Source: JAWWOL01 sp963797535 (GTDB taxonomy: Bacteria; Actinomycetota; Actinomycetes; JAWWOL01). Taken from it: a stretch of DNA of 64,000 nt. This document shows positions 50,425-59,112 of this stretch, one piece after another; position 1 is the stretch's first letter; each line of letters begins with the position of its first letter. Location: positions 186,001 through 250,000 of the forward strand of contig CAWCPQ010000005.1 of assembly GCA_963797535.1 (NCBI GenBank). Reading direction: 5' to 3'. Under the pieces are notes generated by a model. That model saw only the letters and a program-made list of their open reading frames with translations, searched no databases and was not told the DNA's origin. Both the position numbers and the translations under genes were made by a program.

Positions 50425-51645
50425 CTACAAGGCTCCCAGGACACGCAGCCTCCGCGCGGCAGCCACCCCGCAAACCGCGGGCGCCCAGAAGGCGACGATA
50501 CGGAAGAGCAGCACGCTCTGAACGGCGTGACCGACCGGCACGCTGGCCAGCGACAGGGCCGCCACCAACCCGGCCTCGGTCCCCCCGATGCCGGCAGGAG
50601 TCGGCAACGCGGAGCCGACCGCGGATCCCACCATGTAGGCGATGATGAGCGCGCCGAACGGAGCGCCCGGCAGCGCGCCCGGCACCGCCCTCACGGCAGT
50701 CGCCAGTCCGACTCCCATCAGGAGGGTTGTCGCCGCCGAAGCTGTCAGCAGCACCAAGAGATCGTGCGGCCGATGCAGGATGTCGCGTAGCTGCGACCAG
50801 GCCGCCCGCGCGCCGCCCGCCCACGCGCGACCCGCGCGTTCGCTATCCGGCCGGCGCCGGAAGGCCACCACCACCAGCAGCGCGGCCACCGCGACGATGG
50901 CGACCACCTGTGCCGGGCCCACGGGGCCTGCCGCTGCGACTTCGGCGACTCGGCGGCGCAGCGCCGGGAGCTCGCCGGACGAGGCACCCCACCGCGTCCA
51001 GATGCTGAGCGCCAGCAAGGCCGTGAAGACGACCATGTCGGCGAGGGCGCCGAAGAGCGCAAGTGCAGTCACCGCGCCGACGGCTGCTCCGGTCGAGCGG
51101 GCACCACGCACTGACAGAAACCGCACGTTGACGGCAGCGCCGCCAAGGCCGGCCGGCGTGACACGGTTCGCCGTCGAGGCAGCCAGCTGACCCAGGAACC
51201 GCTGGCCGAACGGGGTCCGGCAGCCGGCTGACGCCTGCAAGGCGACCGCGGCGCACACGAAGTGCAGCACCGCGCAGAGGATGAGCGGGAAAAGCAGGAA
51301 CCAACGCAAGGTGCCAGCGAACTCGCCTGTTGCCCTGGCCGAGCGCAGCAGGTCGGTGAGGCTGTCCTCATCTGCGAGTGGCGCCCCCACCAGGGCAAAT
51401 GCCGCCGAAGCGAACAGGATCCCCGACCAGACCGGCGGTCCGCCTCCGGCGCCGCCCGGCAGGGGGGAGCGCAGCCATCGAGAGAGCCGGGACCGTTGGC
51501 GAAGGCTCACGCCCGCAGGGGACAACTGCTGGGCGCCCCCATCCCGGCGTGCCTGCTCAGCGACCGGAGTAGCCGAACCCACCATGAATTCATAGTGGGG
51601 GGCTTTTGCCGCCATTCGCCGCTTTCTCACTCCATTCATAGCCAT
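50425..51645 (-). CDS. Lysylphosphatidylglycerol synthase-type/UPF0104 membrane protein
   Basis: 406 aa if it starts at 51645; an ATG at 51585 (386 aa) is also possible, and neither has a good ribosome site. About eight helices carry the UPF0104/LPG-flippase-like pattern: RFLGQLAASTANRVTPAGLGG, GAAVNVRFLSVRGA, LPTPAGIGGTEAGLVAALSL. Related domains flip or synthesise lipids; without a C-terminal catalytic domain this one may be only a flippase-like module. A palindrome lies across the inner start. Confidence 0.75.
   Translation of the reverse strand: MAMNGVRKRRMAAKAPHYEFMVGSATPVAEQARRDGGAQQLSPAGVSLRQRSRLSRWLRSPLPGGAGGGPPVWSGILFASAAFALVGAPLADEDSLTDLLRSARATGEFAGTLRWFLLFPLILCAVLHFVCAAVALQASAGCRTPFGQRFLGQLAASTANRVTPAGLGGAAVNVRFLSVRGARSTGAAVGAVTALALFGALADMVVFTALLALSIWTRWGASSGELPALRRRVAEVAAAGPVGPAQVVAIVAVAALLVVVAFRRRPDSERAGRAWAGGARAAWSQLRDILHRPHDLLVLLTASAATTLLMGVGLATAVRAVPGALPGAPFGALIIAYMVGSAVGSALPTPAGIGGTEAGLVAALSLASVPVGHAVQSVLLFRIVAFWAPAVCGVAAARRLRVLGAL
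51578..51599. promoter_or_regulatory. Palindrome at the start region of the UPF0104 gene
   Basis: The arms CCCACCATGAA (51578-51588) and TTCATAGTGGG (51589-51599) are complementary except for one pair. It overlaps the alternative ATG at 51585, so it would be an operator if the gene starts there and coding sequence if it starts upstream. Confidence 0.35.
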
Positions 51646-51700
51646 TGGCCCGACCCGCTTCTGAACCCCTGTCTGCCGAGCAGGAAACGAATGCGGTCAG

Positions 51701-52465
51701 CTAGCTTGCGACGGCGCTCCCGTGCTCGACTCCCGGAGCCAGTGGGGCTTCATCCTTGCTTCTCCGCCTGGCCAGCATCGGCAGCAGCAGGAACCGCACA
51801 GTGACGGTCAGCCACAGCAGACCGAGCACAGCGCCGGCAACCACGTCGCTCAGGTGGTGGAATCCGCGATACATCCGGCACAGCCCGACAGCGGGCGGCA
51901 CCACGATGGCGACGACGGTGAGAGTCCACTGCAGCCAGCGCAGATCGGTCAGCACCCAGGCGAGCACGGCAAGGCCGCCGTACAGGCAGATTGCCGCAGC
52001 GACGTGCCCGGACGGATAGCTTGCCTGCGGGTCACCTATCCCGAGCCGGGGAATCGAGGGGCGAGCCCGGTGCTCGAGCGTGCTCGTGACGAAGTAGATC
52101 CCGCTCTCGATCCCCACGACGACGGCGAGGAACAGCGGAGCGGCCAGGCTGCGCGTCCCGATCGCGAGGGCGATCACCAGCACTACCAGGGCAACTTCGA
52201 CCGTGATGGGCTGGGCGAGCTGAGTGCCAGCGTTCGTGAGCGTGTTCCAGAACGGGGTACGGCCACCCAGGAGGCTGCGTTCGATCGAGTCGTCGAGTCG
52301 CCCCACTGAACCGTGGGCGAGCACGTGGATCAGCAGCAGGCCGAGCAGCAACATGAGCCCGAGAACGGCCAGGCCGGCCACGACGATGTGTACGGCGATG
52401 GAGCTGCGGGACTGCGGCTCCCGCGTCGACGCCTTGCTGCGGCTCGGGGCTATGGCGGCGGTCAT
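51701..52465 (-). CDS. PAP2-family phosphatase
   Basis: 254 aa from the ATG at 52465 (ATGA overlap with the DUF1206 stop). Six helices. The three phosphatase motifs are visible: EHRARPSIP, YPSGHVAAA and CRMYRGFHHLSDVVAG (Arg, His and Asp present; the usual Ser is replaced by Cys). It probably removes phosphate from lipid substrates such as undecaprenyl pyrophosphate or phosphatidate on the outer face of the membrane. Co-transcribed with DUF1206. Confidence 0.88.
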   Translation of the reverse strand: MTAAIAPSRSKASTREPQSRSSIAVHIVVAGLAVLGLMLLLGLLLIHVLAHGSVGRLDDSIERSLLGGRTPFWNTLTNAGTQLAQPITVEVALVVLVIALAIGTRSLAAPLFLAVVVGIESGIYFVTSTLEHRARPSIPRLGIGDPQASYPSGHVAAAICLYGGLAVLAWVLTDLRWLQWTLTVVAIVVPPAVGLCRMYRGFHHLSDVVAGAVLGLLWLTVTVRFLLLPMLARRRSKDEAPLAPGVEHGSAVAS

Positions 52466-53337
52466 CGAGCAGACATGCTGTGAATGGCGTCCATCGGCGA
52501 GGAGTGACCCGTGAGCTGCCCCTCCTTGCCGGTCCGGCGCCAGCGTGCCTCGCACCAGGAGTAGATGCCGAACACCATCAAGCCCACGCCAATGGCCACC
52601 AGGATGGCCCGGCCGCCGGGCTGCTGGACGATGTCACGCAGGGTCGCATCGAGCCCCCTCGCCTTGGCCGGGTCGAAAGTCTTTGCTGCATCGATGAAAT
52701 AGGCGCCAATGGTGACGAAGACAGCACCTCGGGCCATGGTGCCCAGCATGCCCAGGAAGACGACGACCTTGCTCGTACGGTGACCCATCTCGCTCATCTT
52801 CATGTTCTTCTCGAACCTGCGCATGAGCCCGCTCACGACCAGCGCGAGCCCACCGATGACCAGGCCGATCCCTGCGATTGCGACGATCCACCGCCCGTAC
52901 CCGTGCTTCATCAGCCCGGCACCACTGCCGACGCCCGCTGAGGAGTGGCGGTGCTCAAGGACAGCCCACGCCCCGTAGGCGAGAACCGCGTAGGCAACGG
53001 CGCGACCGGCGGACCCGATCCGCTTCGCGCTGCGCTTCAGACCGTGGTCCCCACGCTCACCCCAGATTGCGTTGACAGCACGGAAGATCACGTAGCCGGC
53101 CAACCCGACAATCATGGCCACCAGCAGCGCGGAACCGAACGAGTGCTGTGCCAGCTCCTGGAACGCGCCCTTCTGGTTTGCCTGATGCCCGGGGTGGTGG
53201 CCGAGGCCGAGCTGCAGCGCGATCCACCCCATGAGCACGTAGGTGGTGCCGCGCGCTGCGAATCCAATGCGCGCAAGGCGGTCGATGAGGGGAGAATTTG
53301 CTGCTCGGCGGGCCGTTCCCGCAGTTGCCGTGGTCAT
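52462..53337 (-). CDS. DUF1206 domain membrane protein
   Basis: 291 aa from the ATG at 53337. Three repeated two-helix units, each about 70 residues, with the family pattern LARIGFAARGTTYVLMGWIAL, then IGSAGRAVAYAVLAYGAWAVL and LGMLGTMARGAVFVTIGAYF (quoted in parts). The function is unknown. The stop overlaps the PAP2 start (ATGA). It is divergent from the phospholipase D gene. Confidence 0.88.
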   Translation of the reverse strand: MTTATAGTARRAANSPLIDRLARIGFAARGTTYVLMGWIALQLGLGHHPGHQANQKGAFQELAQHSFGSALLVAMIVGLAGYVIFRAVNAIWGERGDHGLKRSAKRIGSAGRAVAYAVLAYGAWAVLEHRHSSAGVGSGAGLMKHGYGRWIVAIAGIGLVIGGLALVVSGLMRRFEKNMKMSEMGHRTSKVVVFLGMLGTMARGAVFVTIGAYFIDAAKTFDPAKARGLDATLRDIVQQPGGRAILVAIGVGLMVFGIYSWCEARWRRTGKEGQLTGHSSPMDAIHSMSAR

Positions 53338-53405
53338 GTGCGGACCCTTTCGTCCCGGTCGTGGTTCCCAGCAATGGCGGGTCTGAACCACCCTTTGCTG
53401 TCACG

Positions 53406-55034
53406 ATGCGGATGGTGCAAGATCACCGGGTGACACAACCGGATGATGCGTTGGCGGAGTGGTTCCTCGGCGCGAACGAACGACGCAACCGCGCGTCGGG
53501 GCTGCGCCCGTACACGATCGGCAACGATGTGCGGGCGCATGTGCACGGCCGGTCATACTTCGCCCGGCTGAGCGCGGTTGTCGCCGCGATGAGTCTCGGC
53601 GATCGGCTGTCGCTGTCCGCATTTCGGGTCGACGGGGACGAGCTGCTCGACGGCCCGGGGACAACCATCTCATCGGTGCTCGCTGCGGCAGCGCATCGAG
53701 GAGTCGAGATCCGTGGTCTGGTCTGGCGATCGCAACCCCATGCGATGGACCAGAGCGAGAAGGAGAACGCCGAGTTCGTCCGCGATCTCCAGGAGGCCGG
53801 CGGTGACATCCTGCTGGACGCCCGTACCCGGCGAGCCGGGTCCCACCACCAGAAGCTGGTCGTGGCCCAGCACCCGGACGCACGCAGCCTCGACGTCGCG
53901 TTCGTCGGCGGGATCGACCTCGCCCGCAGCCGCAACGACGACAGCGCGCATGACGGCGACCCGTTGGCCATGACCTTCCCCGAGGTTTACGGCAAGCGGC
54001 CGCCCTGGCACGACGTCCAGCTCGAGGTCCAGGGGCCGGCGGTCAGCGACCTGGAGCTCACGTTCCGCGAACGGTGGGAAGGCAGCACCGTGCTCGACCT
54101 GCCGAGCCCGCTGCGCATGCTCTGGGACCGCACCTACCACGCCGGCAAGATGACCGGCGGCGAGCTGCCTGCTGCCCTGCCGGATCCGCCCGAGGCCGGA
54201 CCCCATGCCGTGCAGGTGCTGCGCACCTATCCGGCTCGCTGGCGTCGCTACCCCTTCGCGCCCCTCGGCGAGCGCAGCATCGCGGCCGCCTACAGCAAGG
54301 TCCTGCGCAGGGCGCATCGGCTGATCTACATCGAGGATCAGTACCTCTGGGCGCCCGGCATCGCCAAGCTGCTCGCCAGCGCGCTCACCGCCGACCCTGC
54401 GCTGCACCTGATCGCTGTGGTGCCACGCTTCGCCGACAAGGAAGGACGGTCGGCCGTACCCAGCCTGCTCGGGCGCGAACGGGCGATCGACATCTGCCGC
54501 GCCTCCGGTGGCGACCGGTTCGCGATCTATGACGTGGAGAACCTCGAGGGCACCCCGGTGTACGTGCACGCGAAGGTCGTGATCATCGACGACGTCTGGG
54601 CCATGGTCGGCTCTGACAACCTCAACCGCCGGTCCTGGACGCACGACAGCGAGCTCTCCTGCGCGGTGCTCGACGCGACCCGCGATCACCGGGAACCGTT
54701 GGATCCGGCCGATCTCGGCGACGGCGCACGCACGTTCGCCCGCGACCTGCGGCTCGAGCTGGCCAGGGAGCACCTCGACCGACCGGCCGACGGCTCGCAG
54801 GACGCCGATCTGCTGGAGGCAGCGAGCTTCTTCGGGGCAGCGGCTGCCAGCGCCGCCGCGCTTGACGAGTGGTACGAGGGCGGCTGCGTCGGGCCACGAC
54901 CAGCAGGGCGGCTGCGCAACCACAAGCCGGAAAAGGTCCGCGCACGGGACAAGGTCTGGGCCGTTCCCCTGTCCAGGGCGGTGTACGACCCTGACGGTCG
55001 CTCCGTCCGGGACCGGGTCCTGCGTCGGTCCTGA
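53406..55034 (+). CDS. Phospholipase D-family protein
   Basis: 542 aa; starts at 53406, 53412 or the GTG at 53430 cannot be told apart. Two HKD motifs form one active site: AGSHHQKLVVAQHPD and YVHAKVVIIDDVWAMVGSDN. Between them, RLIYIEDQYLWAPGIAKLL is typical of eukaryote-like and bacterial PLDs such as cardiolipin synthases. No signal peptide was found, so it should act on the inner membrane face. It is flanked by the PAP2/DUF1206 pair, a possible lipid-remodelling neighbourhood. Confidence 0.88.
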   Translation: MRMVQDHRVTQPDDALAEWFLGANERRNRASGLRPYTIGNDVRAHVHGRSYFARLSAVVAAMSLGDRLSLSAFRVDGDELLDGPGTTISSVLAAAAHRGVEIRGLVWRSQPHAMDQSEKENAEFVRDLQEAGGDILLDARTRRAGSHHQKLVVAQHPDARSLDVAFVGGIDLARSRNDDSAHDGDPLAMTFPEVYGKRPPWHDVQLEVQGPAVSDLELTFRERWEGSTVLDLPSPLRMLWDRTYHAGKMTGGELPAALPDPPEAGPHAVQVLRTYPARWRRYPFAPLGERSIAAAYSKVLRRAHRLIYIEDQYLWAPGIAKLLASALTADPALHLIAVVPRFADKEGRSAVPSLLGRERAIDICRASGGDRFAIYDVENLEGTPVYVHAKVVIIDDVWAMVGSDNLNRRSWTHDSELSCAVLDATRDHREPLDPADLGDGARTFARDLRLELAREHLDRPADGSQDADLLEAASFFGAAAASAAALDEWYEGGCVGPRPAGRLRNHKPEKVRARDKVWAVPLSRAVYDPDGRSVRDRVLRRS

Positions 55035-55039
55035 CCCGG

Positions 55040-55720
55040 CTACAGCTGCATGGTCCGGACGTCGGCTGCGACCTGCAGCGGCGCACCTGTCGCCGCCCGT
55101 ACGGTCGCGACATCGGTGCCGGGTGCCGTCTCGCGCAGCACCAGCCCGTTGCCGTCGGGCAGCACGTCGATGACCGCCAGGTCCGTGATGATGCGGTGCA
55201 CGACCTGGCGCCCGGTCAACGGGAGGTCGACCTCGTCGAGGATCTTGGGGCCGCCGTCGCGAGTGACGTGCTCCATCATCACGACAACCCGGCGGGCCCC
55301 GGTGACCAGGTCCATCGCGCCGCCCATGCCCTTGACCAGCTTTCCGGGAATCATCCAGTTGGCCAGGTCGCCACGGTTGGACACCTGCATCGCACCGAGC
55401 AGAGCCAGGTCGATCTTGCCGCCCCGGATCATCCCGAAGCTGGTTGCCGAGTCGAAGAACGCCGACCCCGGCAGAACCGTCACCGTCTCCTTGCCTGCGT
55501 TGATCAGGTCCGGGTCGACCTCGTCCTCGTACGGGTAGGGGCCCACCCCGAGGACGCCGTTCTCCGAGTGGAGCACGACATGGACGCCGGCAGGGATGTG
55601 GTTGGCCACGAGGGTCGGCAGGCCGATGCCCAGGTTGACGTAGCTGCCGTCGACGAGCTCCTGCGCGGCCCTGACCGCCAGCTGCGCACGGGTCAACCGC
55701 CCACCGGCAGCAGTCGTCAC
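55040..55720 (-). CDS. scoB: 3-oxoacid CoA-transferase subunit B
   Basis: 226 aa. The catalytic Glu is in VVLHSENGVLGVGPYPYED (motif SENG), and AFFDSATSFGMIRGGKIDLA is typical. It transfers CoA between acyl donors, for example succinyl-CoA to acetoacetate or 3-oxoadipate. It forms a heterodimer with the A subunit upstream, sharing a 4-bp overlap. Confidence 0.9.
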   Translation of the reverse strand: MTTAAGGRLTRAQLAVRAAQELVDGSYVNLGIGLPTLVANHIPAGVHVVLHSENGVLGVGPYPYEDEVDPDLINAGKETVTVLPGSAFFDSATSFGMIRGGKIDLALLGAMQVSNRGDLANWMIPGKLVKGMGGAMDLVTGARRVVVMMEHVTRDGGPKILDEVDLPLTGRQVVHRIITDLAVIDVLPDGNGLVLRETAPGTDVATVRAATGAPLQVAADVRTMQL

Positions 55721-56508
55721 GAGGCATCTCCGTCCGGAGCCTGCGGATCGAGCCGGGCTCGTACCGTGCGCTTCTCGATGTCCTTGCGGGTCGCCTCTTC
55801 CGCGCTGAGTGGGACCACCCGGTGGACGTAGATGCCGGGGAGGTGGATCTCGTCCGGGTCGAGCGTGCCGGCCGGAACCACTCGCTCTGCCTCAAGAATT
55901 GTCAGCTGCCCGGCCATCGCAGCGTTCGGGTTGAAGTTGCGGGCGGCCGCATGGAAGACCGCGTTGCCGTGGGTGTCGGCTACGGCAGCCCTGACCAGAG
56001 CGAAGTCCGTCACGATGGCTTCTTCCAGGAGCTGCAGCTTGCCGGCGAACTCTCGCACCTCCTTTGGTGGCGAGGCGATCGCGACCGAACCGTCGGGGTG
56101 GTAGCGCCGGGGCAGGCCGCCTTCGGCTACCTGCGTGCCGACGCCGGTGGGGGTGTAGAAGGCGCCGATGCCGGCACCGCCCGCCCGCATCCGCTCAGCG
56201 AGGGTGCCTTGCGGGCAGAGCTCCACCTCGAGCTCGCCGTCGAGGAACTGCCGGGCGAACTCCTGGTTCTCCCCCACGTACGACGCGATGATCCGGTGGA
56301 TGCGGTGCGCGGCGAGCAGCTTGCCGAGACCGGCGTCGTCGACACCGCAGTTGTTGGACACCACCGACAAGTCGCTGGCCCCTTGCTCGAGCAGGGCATC
56401 GATGAGGATCCATGGGATCCCGCTGAGCCCGAACCCGCCCACGGCGAGGGTGGCCCCGTCGAAGATGTCTGCTACGGCTTCGGCTGCTGACGCGACGGTC
56501 TTGTCCAT
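55717..56508 (-). CDS. scoA: 3-oxoacid CoA-transferase subunit A
   Basis: 263 aa. GATLAVGGFGLSGIPWILID (CoA-binding glycine loop), VSNNCGVDDAGLGKLL, ELCPQGTLAERMRAGGAGIG and AFYTPTGVGT are family marks. GGGAG 7 nt before the ATG is the ribosome site. The substrate could be acetoacetate or 3-oxoadipate and cannot be told from sequence. It is preceded directly by a 57-aa ORF whose stop abuts this start (TGAATG). Confidence 0.9.
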   Translation of the reverse strand: MDKTVASAAEAVADIFDGATLAVGGFGLSGIPWILIDALLEQGASDLSVVSNNCGVDDAGLGKLLAAHRIHRIIASYVGENQEFARQFLDGELEVELCPQGTLAERMRAGGAGIGAFYTPTGVGTQVAEGGLPRRYHPDGSVAIASPPKEVREFAGKLQLLEEAIVTDFALVRAAVADTHGNAVFHAAARNFNPNAAMAGQLTILEAERVVPAGTLDPDEIHLPGIYVHRVVPLSAEEATRKDIEKRTVRARLDPQAPDGDAS

Positions 56509-56682
56509 TCACTGCTCCCTGGTCGGGCGGTCGTCCGGCAGCTCGTCGAACGCCTGCTCCGCGATGGCAAAGGCCTGGTTGGCACGGGGAAGCCTCGCAT
56601 ACCGGCCCACATCCTGGTTGAACGTCACGACCGGCGCGAGGGCGAACTCGAGGAATCCTTGCGGCAATTGTGCCTCGGTCAT
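56509..56682 (-). CDS. Small protein of 57 aa upstream of the CoA-transferase genes
   Basis: Starts at the ATG at 56682 with AGGAG 6 nt upstream, has high G/C at third codon positions throughout, and ends TGA directly before the scoA ATG. Sequence begins MTEAQLPQGFLEFALAPVV and continues with an amphipathic helix (ANQAFAIAEQAFDEL) and acidic end. I recognise no family. The site, codon use and junction support a real gene, but the length keeps this uncertain. The next 130 bp hold no other gene. Confidence 0.5.
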   Translation of the reverse strand: MTEAQLPQGFLEFALAPVVTFNQDVGRYARLPRANQAFAIAEQAFDELPDDRPTREQ

Positions 56683-56814
56683 GACGAGCTCCTGGAACGG
56701 TCGAGCAGCTCCTAGGAGATTGCCCTCAGCGGCTGCGACAAACGCCCTGTGCACCCCTGGCTCGGGTGACGGTCGCGGCGTGAGCGGGAGCCCGAGCGGG
56801 TTTACCCGCCGCTG

Positions 56815-59097
56815 CTATCCGAGTGGAACCAAACCGCGATGGTCGGCGGCGAGCTCCACGTCCGCGAGTCCGGGCCGACGCACCACCGCAGTCACCCCCG
56901 ACGGCACGTCCACTGCGAGTGTCGTGAGCTCACCCTCACCGTCGGCGGTCCATCGCACGGCGAGCAAACCGTACGGAGTCTCCAGGGACGACTCGGCTGA
57001 GGTGATCCCACCTCCCGGTGCCGGCGCGATGAGCACCCGACGGTAGCCCGGTTCCAGAGGTGCGATCCCGCCGATGCTGCGATGCATCCAGTCGGCTACG
57101 GCGCCCAGCGCGTAGTGGTTGAAGCTGGTCATCTCGCCGGGGTTGATCGAGCCGTCCGGGAGCATCGAGTCCCACCGCTCCCAGATGGTCGTCGCACCCA
57201 TGGTGACCGGGTACAGCCAGGATGGACATGCACGCTCGGTGAGCAGTCGGTAGGCGGTGTCGAGGTGCCCGGTCCTGGTCAGGGCGTCCAGGATGTACGG
57301 GGTGCCGGCGAATCCGGTCGCGATCGTGAAGCCAGCCTTCTCGGCAAGCTCAGCGAGACGGTCGCCCGCCAGCGCCTCACGACGCTCGTCGAGGAGATCG
57401 AAGGTGATCGCCAGGGCGTACACGGTCGGACAGTCGCTGAGAACAATGCCCTCGTCAGTGACGTAGTGCTCCACAAACGCTTGCTGCACCGTCGATCTGA
57501 TGTGCTCGAAGGCCTCGGCGTCGGCGTCGTGACCGAGCAGCTTTGCTGCCCTTGCGGTCAGCTCGAGGGTTCGATGCAAGCACGCGGTGGCGACCACTCC
57601 TACGTCCGCCTTGGCCTGGAACGGGTTGTCCGCGGGCGCCGTCGGGTCGAGCCAGTCGCCGAACTGGAAACCGGTGTCCCACAGCCCGGTCGGCGAAGTC
57701 AGGTGCTGTACGTGGCGCGCGTGCGCGGCCATCGACGGGTAGTGCCTGGCAAGTGCCTCCCGGTCCCCGTAGGCCTCCCACAGCGCCCACGGCACCCAAA
57801 CGGCGGCATCCGACCAGACGGCGGTCGACTCCTGCTCGGGGAAGAACTCAGGCCGTTCGTCGTACTTGAGGTTGTCCGGGATGACGAACGGGACCATGCC
57901 GCCGGCGGCGGACTGCTCGGCTGCCAGGTCGGCCAGCCAGTCGTCGAGGAACGGTCCCACGTCGTAGAGGTAGGCGGCGGTCGTCGCGAAAACTGCAAGG
58001 TCGCCGGTCCACCCCAGCCGCTCGTCACGTTGCGGGCAGTCCGTCGGCACGTCGAGGAAGTTGCCGCGCAGGGACCACACCACGTTCTTGTGCAGCTGGT
58101 TCAGCATCGGGTCGGAGCACTCGAACGCGCCGATGCGTCGCAGGTCCGAGTGGACCACAACCGCCTCGAGGTCGTTGCCGGTCAGCGTCCCTGGGTAGCC
58201 GTCGACCTCGACGTAGCGAAAACCGTGGAAGGTCTGCGTCGGCTCGAACTCGTCGTCGCCGCCGCTGAGGATGAACCGGTCGGTGGCCTTCGCGCTGCGC
58301 AGTGGACGGGTGCCGAGCTCGTCGTCCTCCAGCACTTCGGCATGTCGGACGGTGATGGTCTGCCCCTCCTCGCCCAGGGCGCGGAGGCGGACCCATCCGA
58401 CGAGGTTCTGGCCGAAATCCACGAGGGTTTTGCCTTCAGGCGAGGTCCAGATCCGTTGTGGGCTCAGGGTGTCCTGTCGTCGCACGACCGGACCCAGGTA
58501 GTGGGTGAGCCGGTCGGTGTTGAAGTCGATTGCATGGACGCCGACCCAGTCCGCTCGGGTAGTGGCGGAATCCACCCACGAGTCATCCTGACGGCGCGCG
58601 TCGATGGTCTGCCCGTCGTAGAGGTCATTGGCAGTCACCGGTGATGGCCCGGCCGCCCATTGCGGGTTGGTGCCGGCCGTTTGCACGTAACCATCGGTGA
58701 ATTCCACCTCCAGCTCGGCTACCGCAGCGAGTTCGTCCCCGTACACGGCGCGGTTGCCCTGGAAGCCGAGCCTCCCTCGATACCAACCGTTTCCCAAAGC
58801 AATTCCGAGCACGATCGGCTGGCCAGACGTGGCCGCTGAAGCGACCTGCTCCGTCACGTCGTAGTCGCGGTAACGCAGCCGCCACTCGTACGCCGACCAG
58901 CCGGGGCTGAGAACTTCGTCGGAAACCCGTTGTCCAGCAAGGAAAACTTCGAAGATCCCGAGGCTCGACGCATACAGGCGCGCCCGGGCCACGGCACCGT
59001 GACCCTCGTCGAGACGGATCTCACCACGCAGGCGGGGAGCTCCATCGAAGTCGTGGTCGGGGGCAATCATCGGGACGTTCCAGGTGCGGCTCATCAT
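56815..59097 (-). CDS. GH78 alpha-L-rhamnosidase
   Basis: 760 aa; the ATG at 59094 fits the AAGG site slightly better than 59097. No signal peptide, so intracellular. Domains in order: N-terminal beta-sandwich (AGQRVSDEVLSPGWSAYEWR), concanavalin-like domain (LVDFGQNLVGWVRLRA), the six-hairpin (alpha/alpha)6 catalytic domain with DCPQRDERLGWTGD (about residues 352-365) that contains the family's acidic catalytic residues, and a C-terminal beta-sandwich (GYRRVLIAPAPGGG). It hydrolyses terminal alpha-L-rhamnose from imported rhamnosides. It follows the rhamnose isomerase and ABC transporter genes in the same direction. Confidence 0.92.
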   Translation of the reverse strand: MMSRTWNVPMIAPDHDFDGAPRLRGEIRLDEGHGAVARARLYASSLGIFEVFLAGQRVSDEVLSPGWSAYEWRLRYRDYDVTEQVASAATSGQPIVLGIALGNGWYRGRLGFQGNRAVYGDELAAVAELEVEFTDGYVQTAGTNPQWAAGPSPVTANDLYDGQTIDARRQDDSWVDSATTRADWVGVHAIDFNTDRLTHYLGPVVRRQDTLSPQRIWTSPEGKTLVDFGQNLVGWVRLRALGEEGQTITVRHAEVLEDDELGTRPLRSAKATDRFILSGGDDEFEPTQTFHGFRYVEVDGYPGTLTGNDLEAVVVHSDLRRIGAFECSDPMLNQLHKNVVWSLRGNFLDVPTDCPQRDERLGWTGDLAVFATTAAYLYDVGPFLDDWLADLAAEQSAAGGMVPFVIPDNLKYDERPEFFPEQESTAVWSDAAVWVPWALWEAYGDREALARHYPSMAAHARHVQHLTSPTGLWDTGFQFGDWLDPTAPADNPFQAKADVGVVATACLHRTLELTARAAKLLGHDADAEAFEHIRSTVQQAFVEHYVTDEGIVLSDCPTVYALAITFDLLDERREALAGDRLAELAEKAGFTIATGFAGTPYILDALTRTGHLDTAYRLLTERACPSWLYPVTMGATTIWERWDSMLPDGSINPGEMTSFNHYALGAVADWMHRSIGGIAPLEPGYRRVLIAPAPGGGITSAESSLETPYGLLAVRWTADGEGELTTLAVDVPSGVTAVVRRPGLADVELAADHRGLVPLG

Positions 59098-59112
59098 GTC
59101 CTTTTCCGAGGG

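Noticed and set aside
53670..55895. 741-codon minus-strand frame covering the PLD and CoA-transferase region
   Set aside because: PLD HKD motifs lie on the plus strand and the CoA-transferase motifs in another frame; this frame has none.
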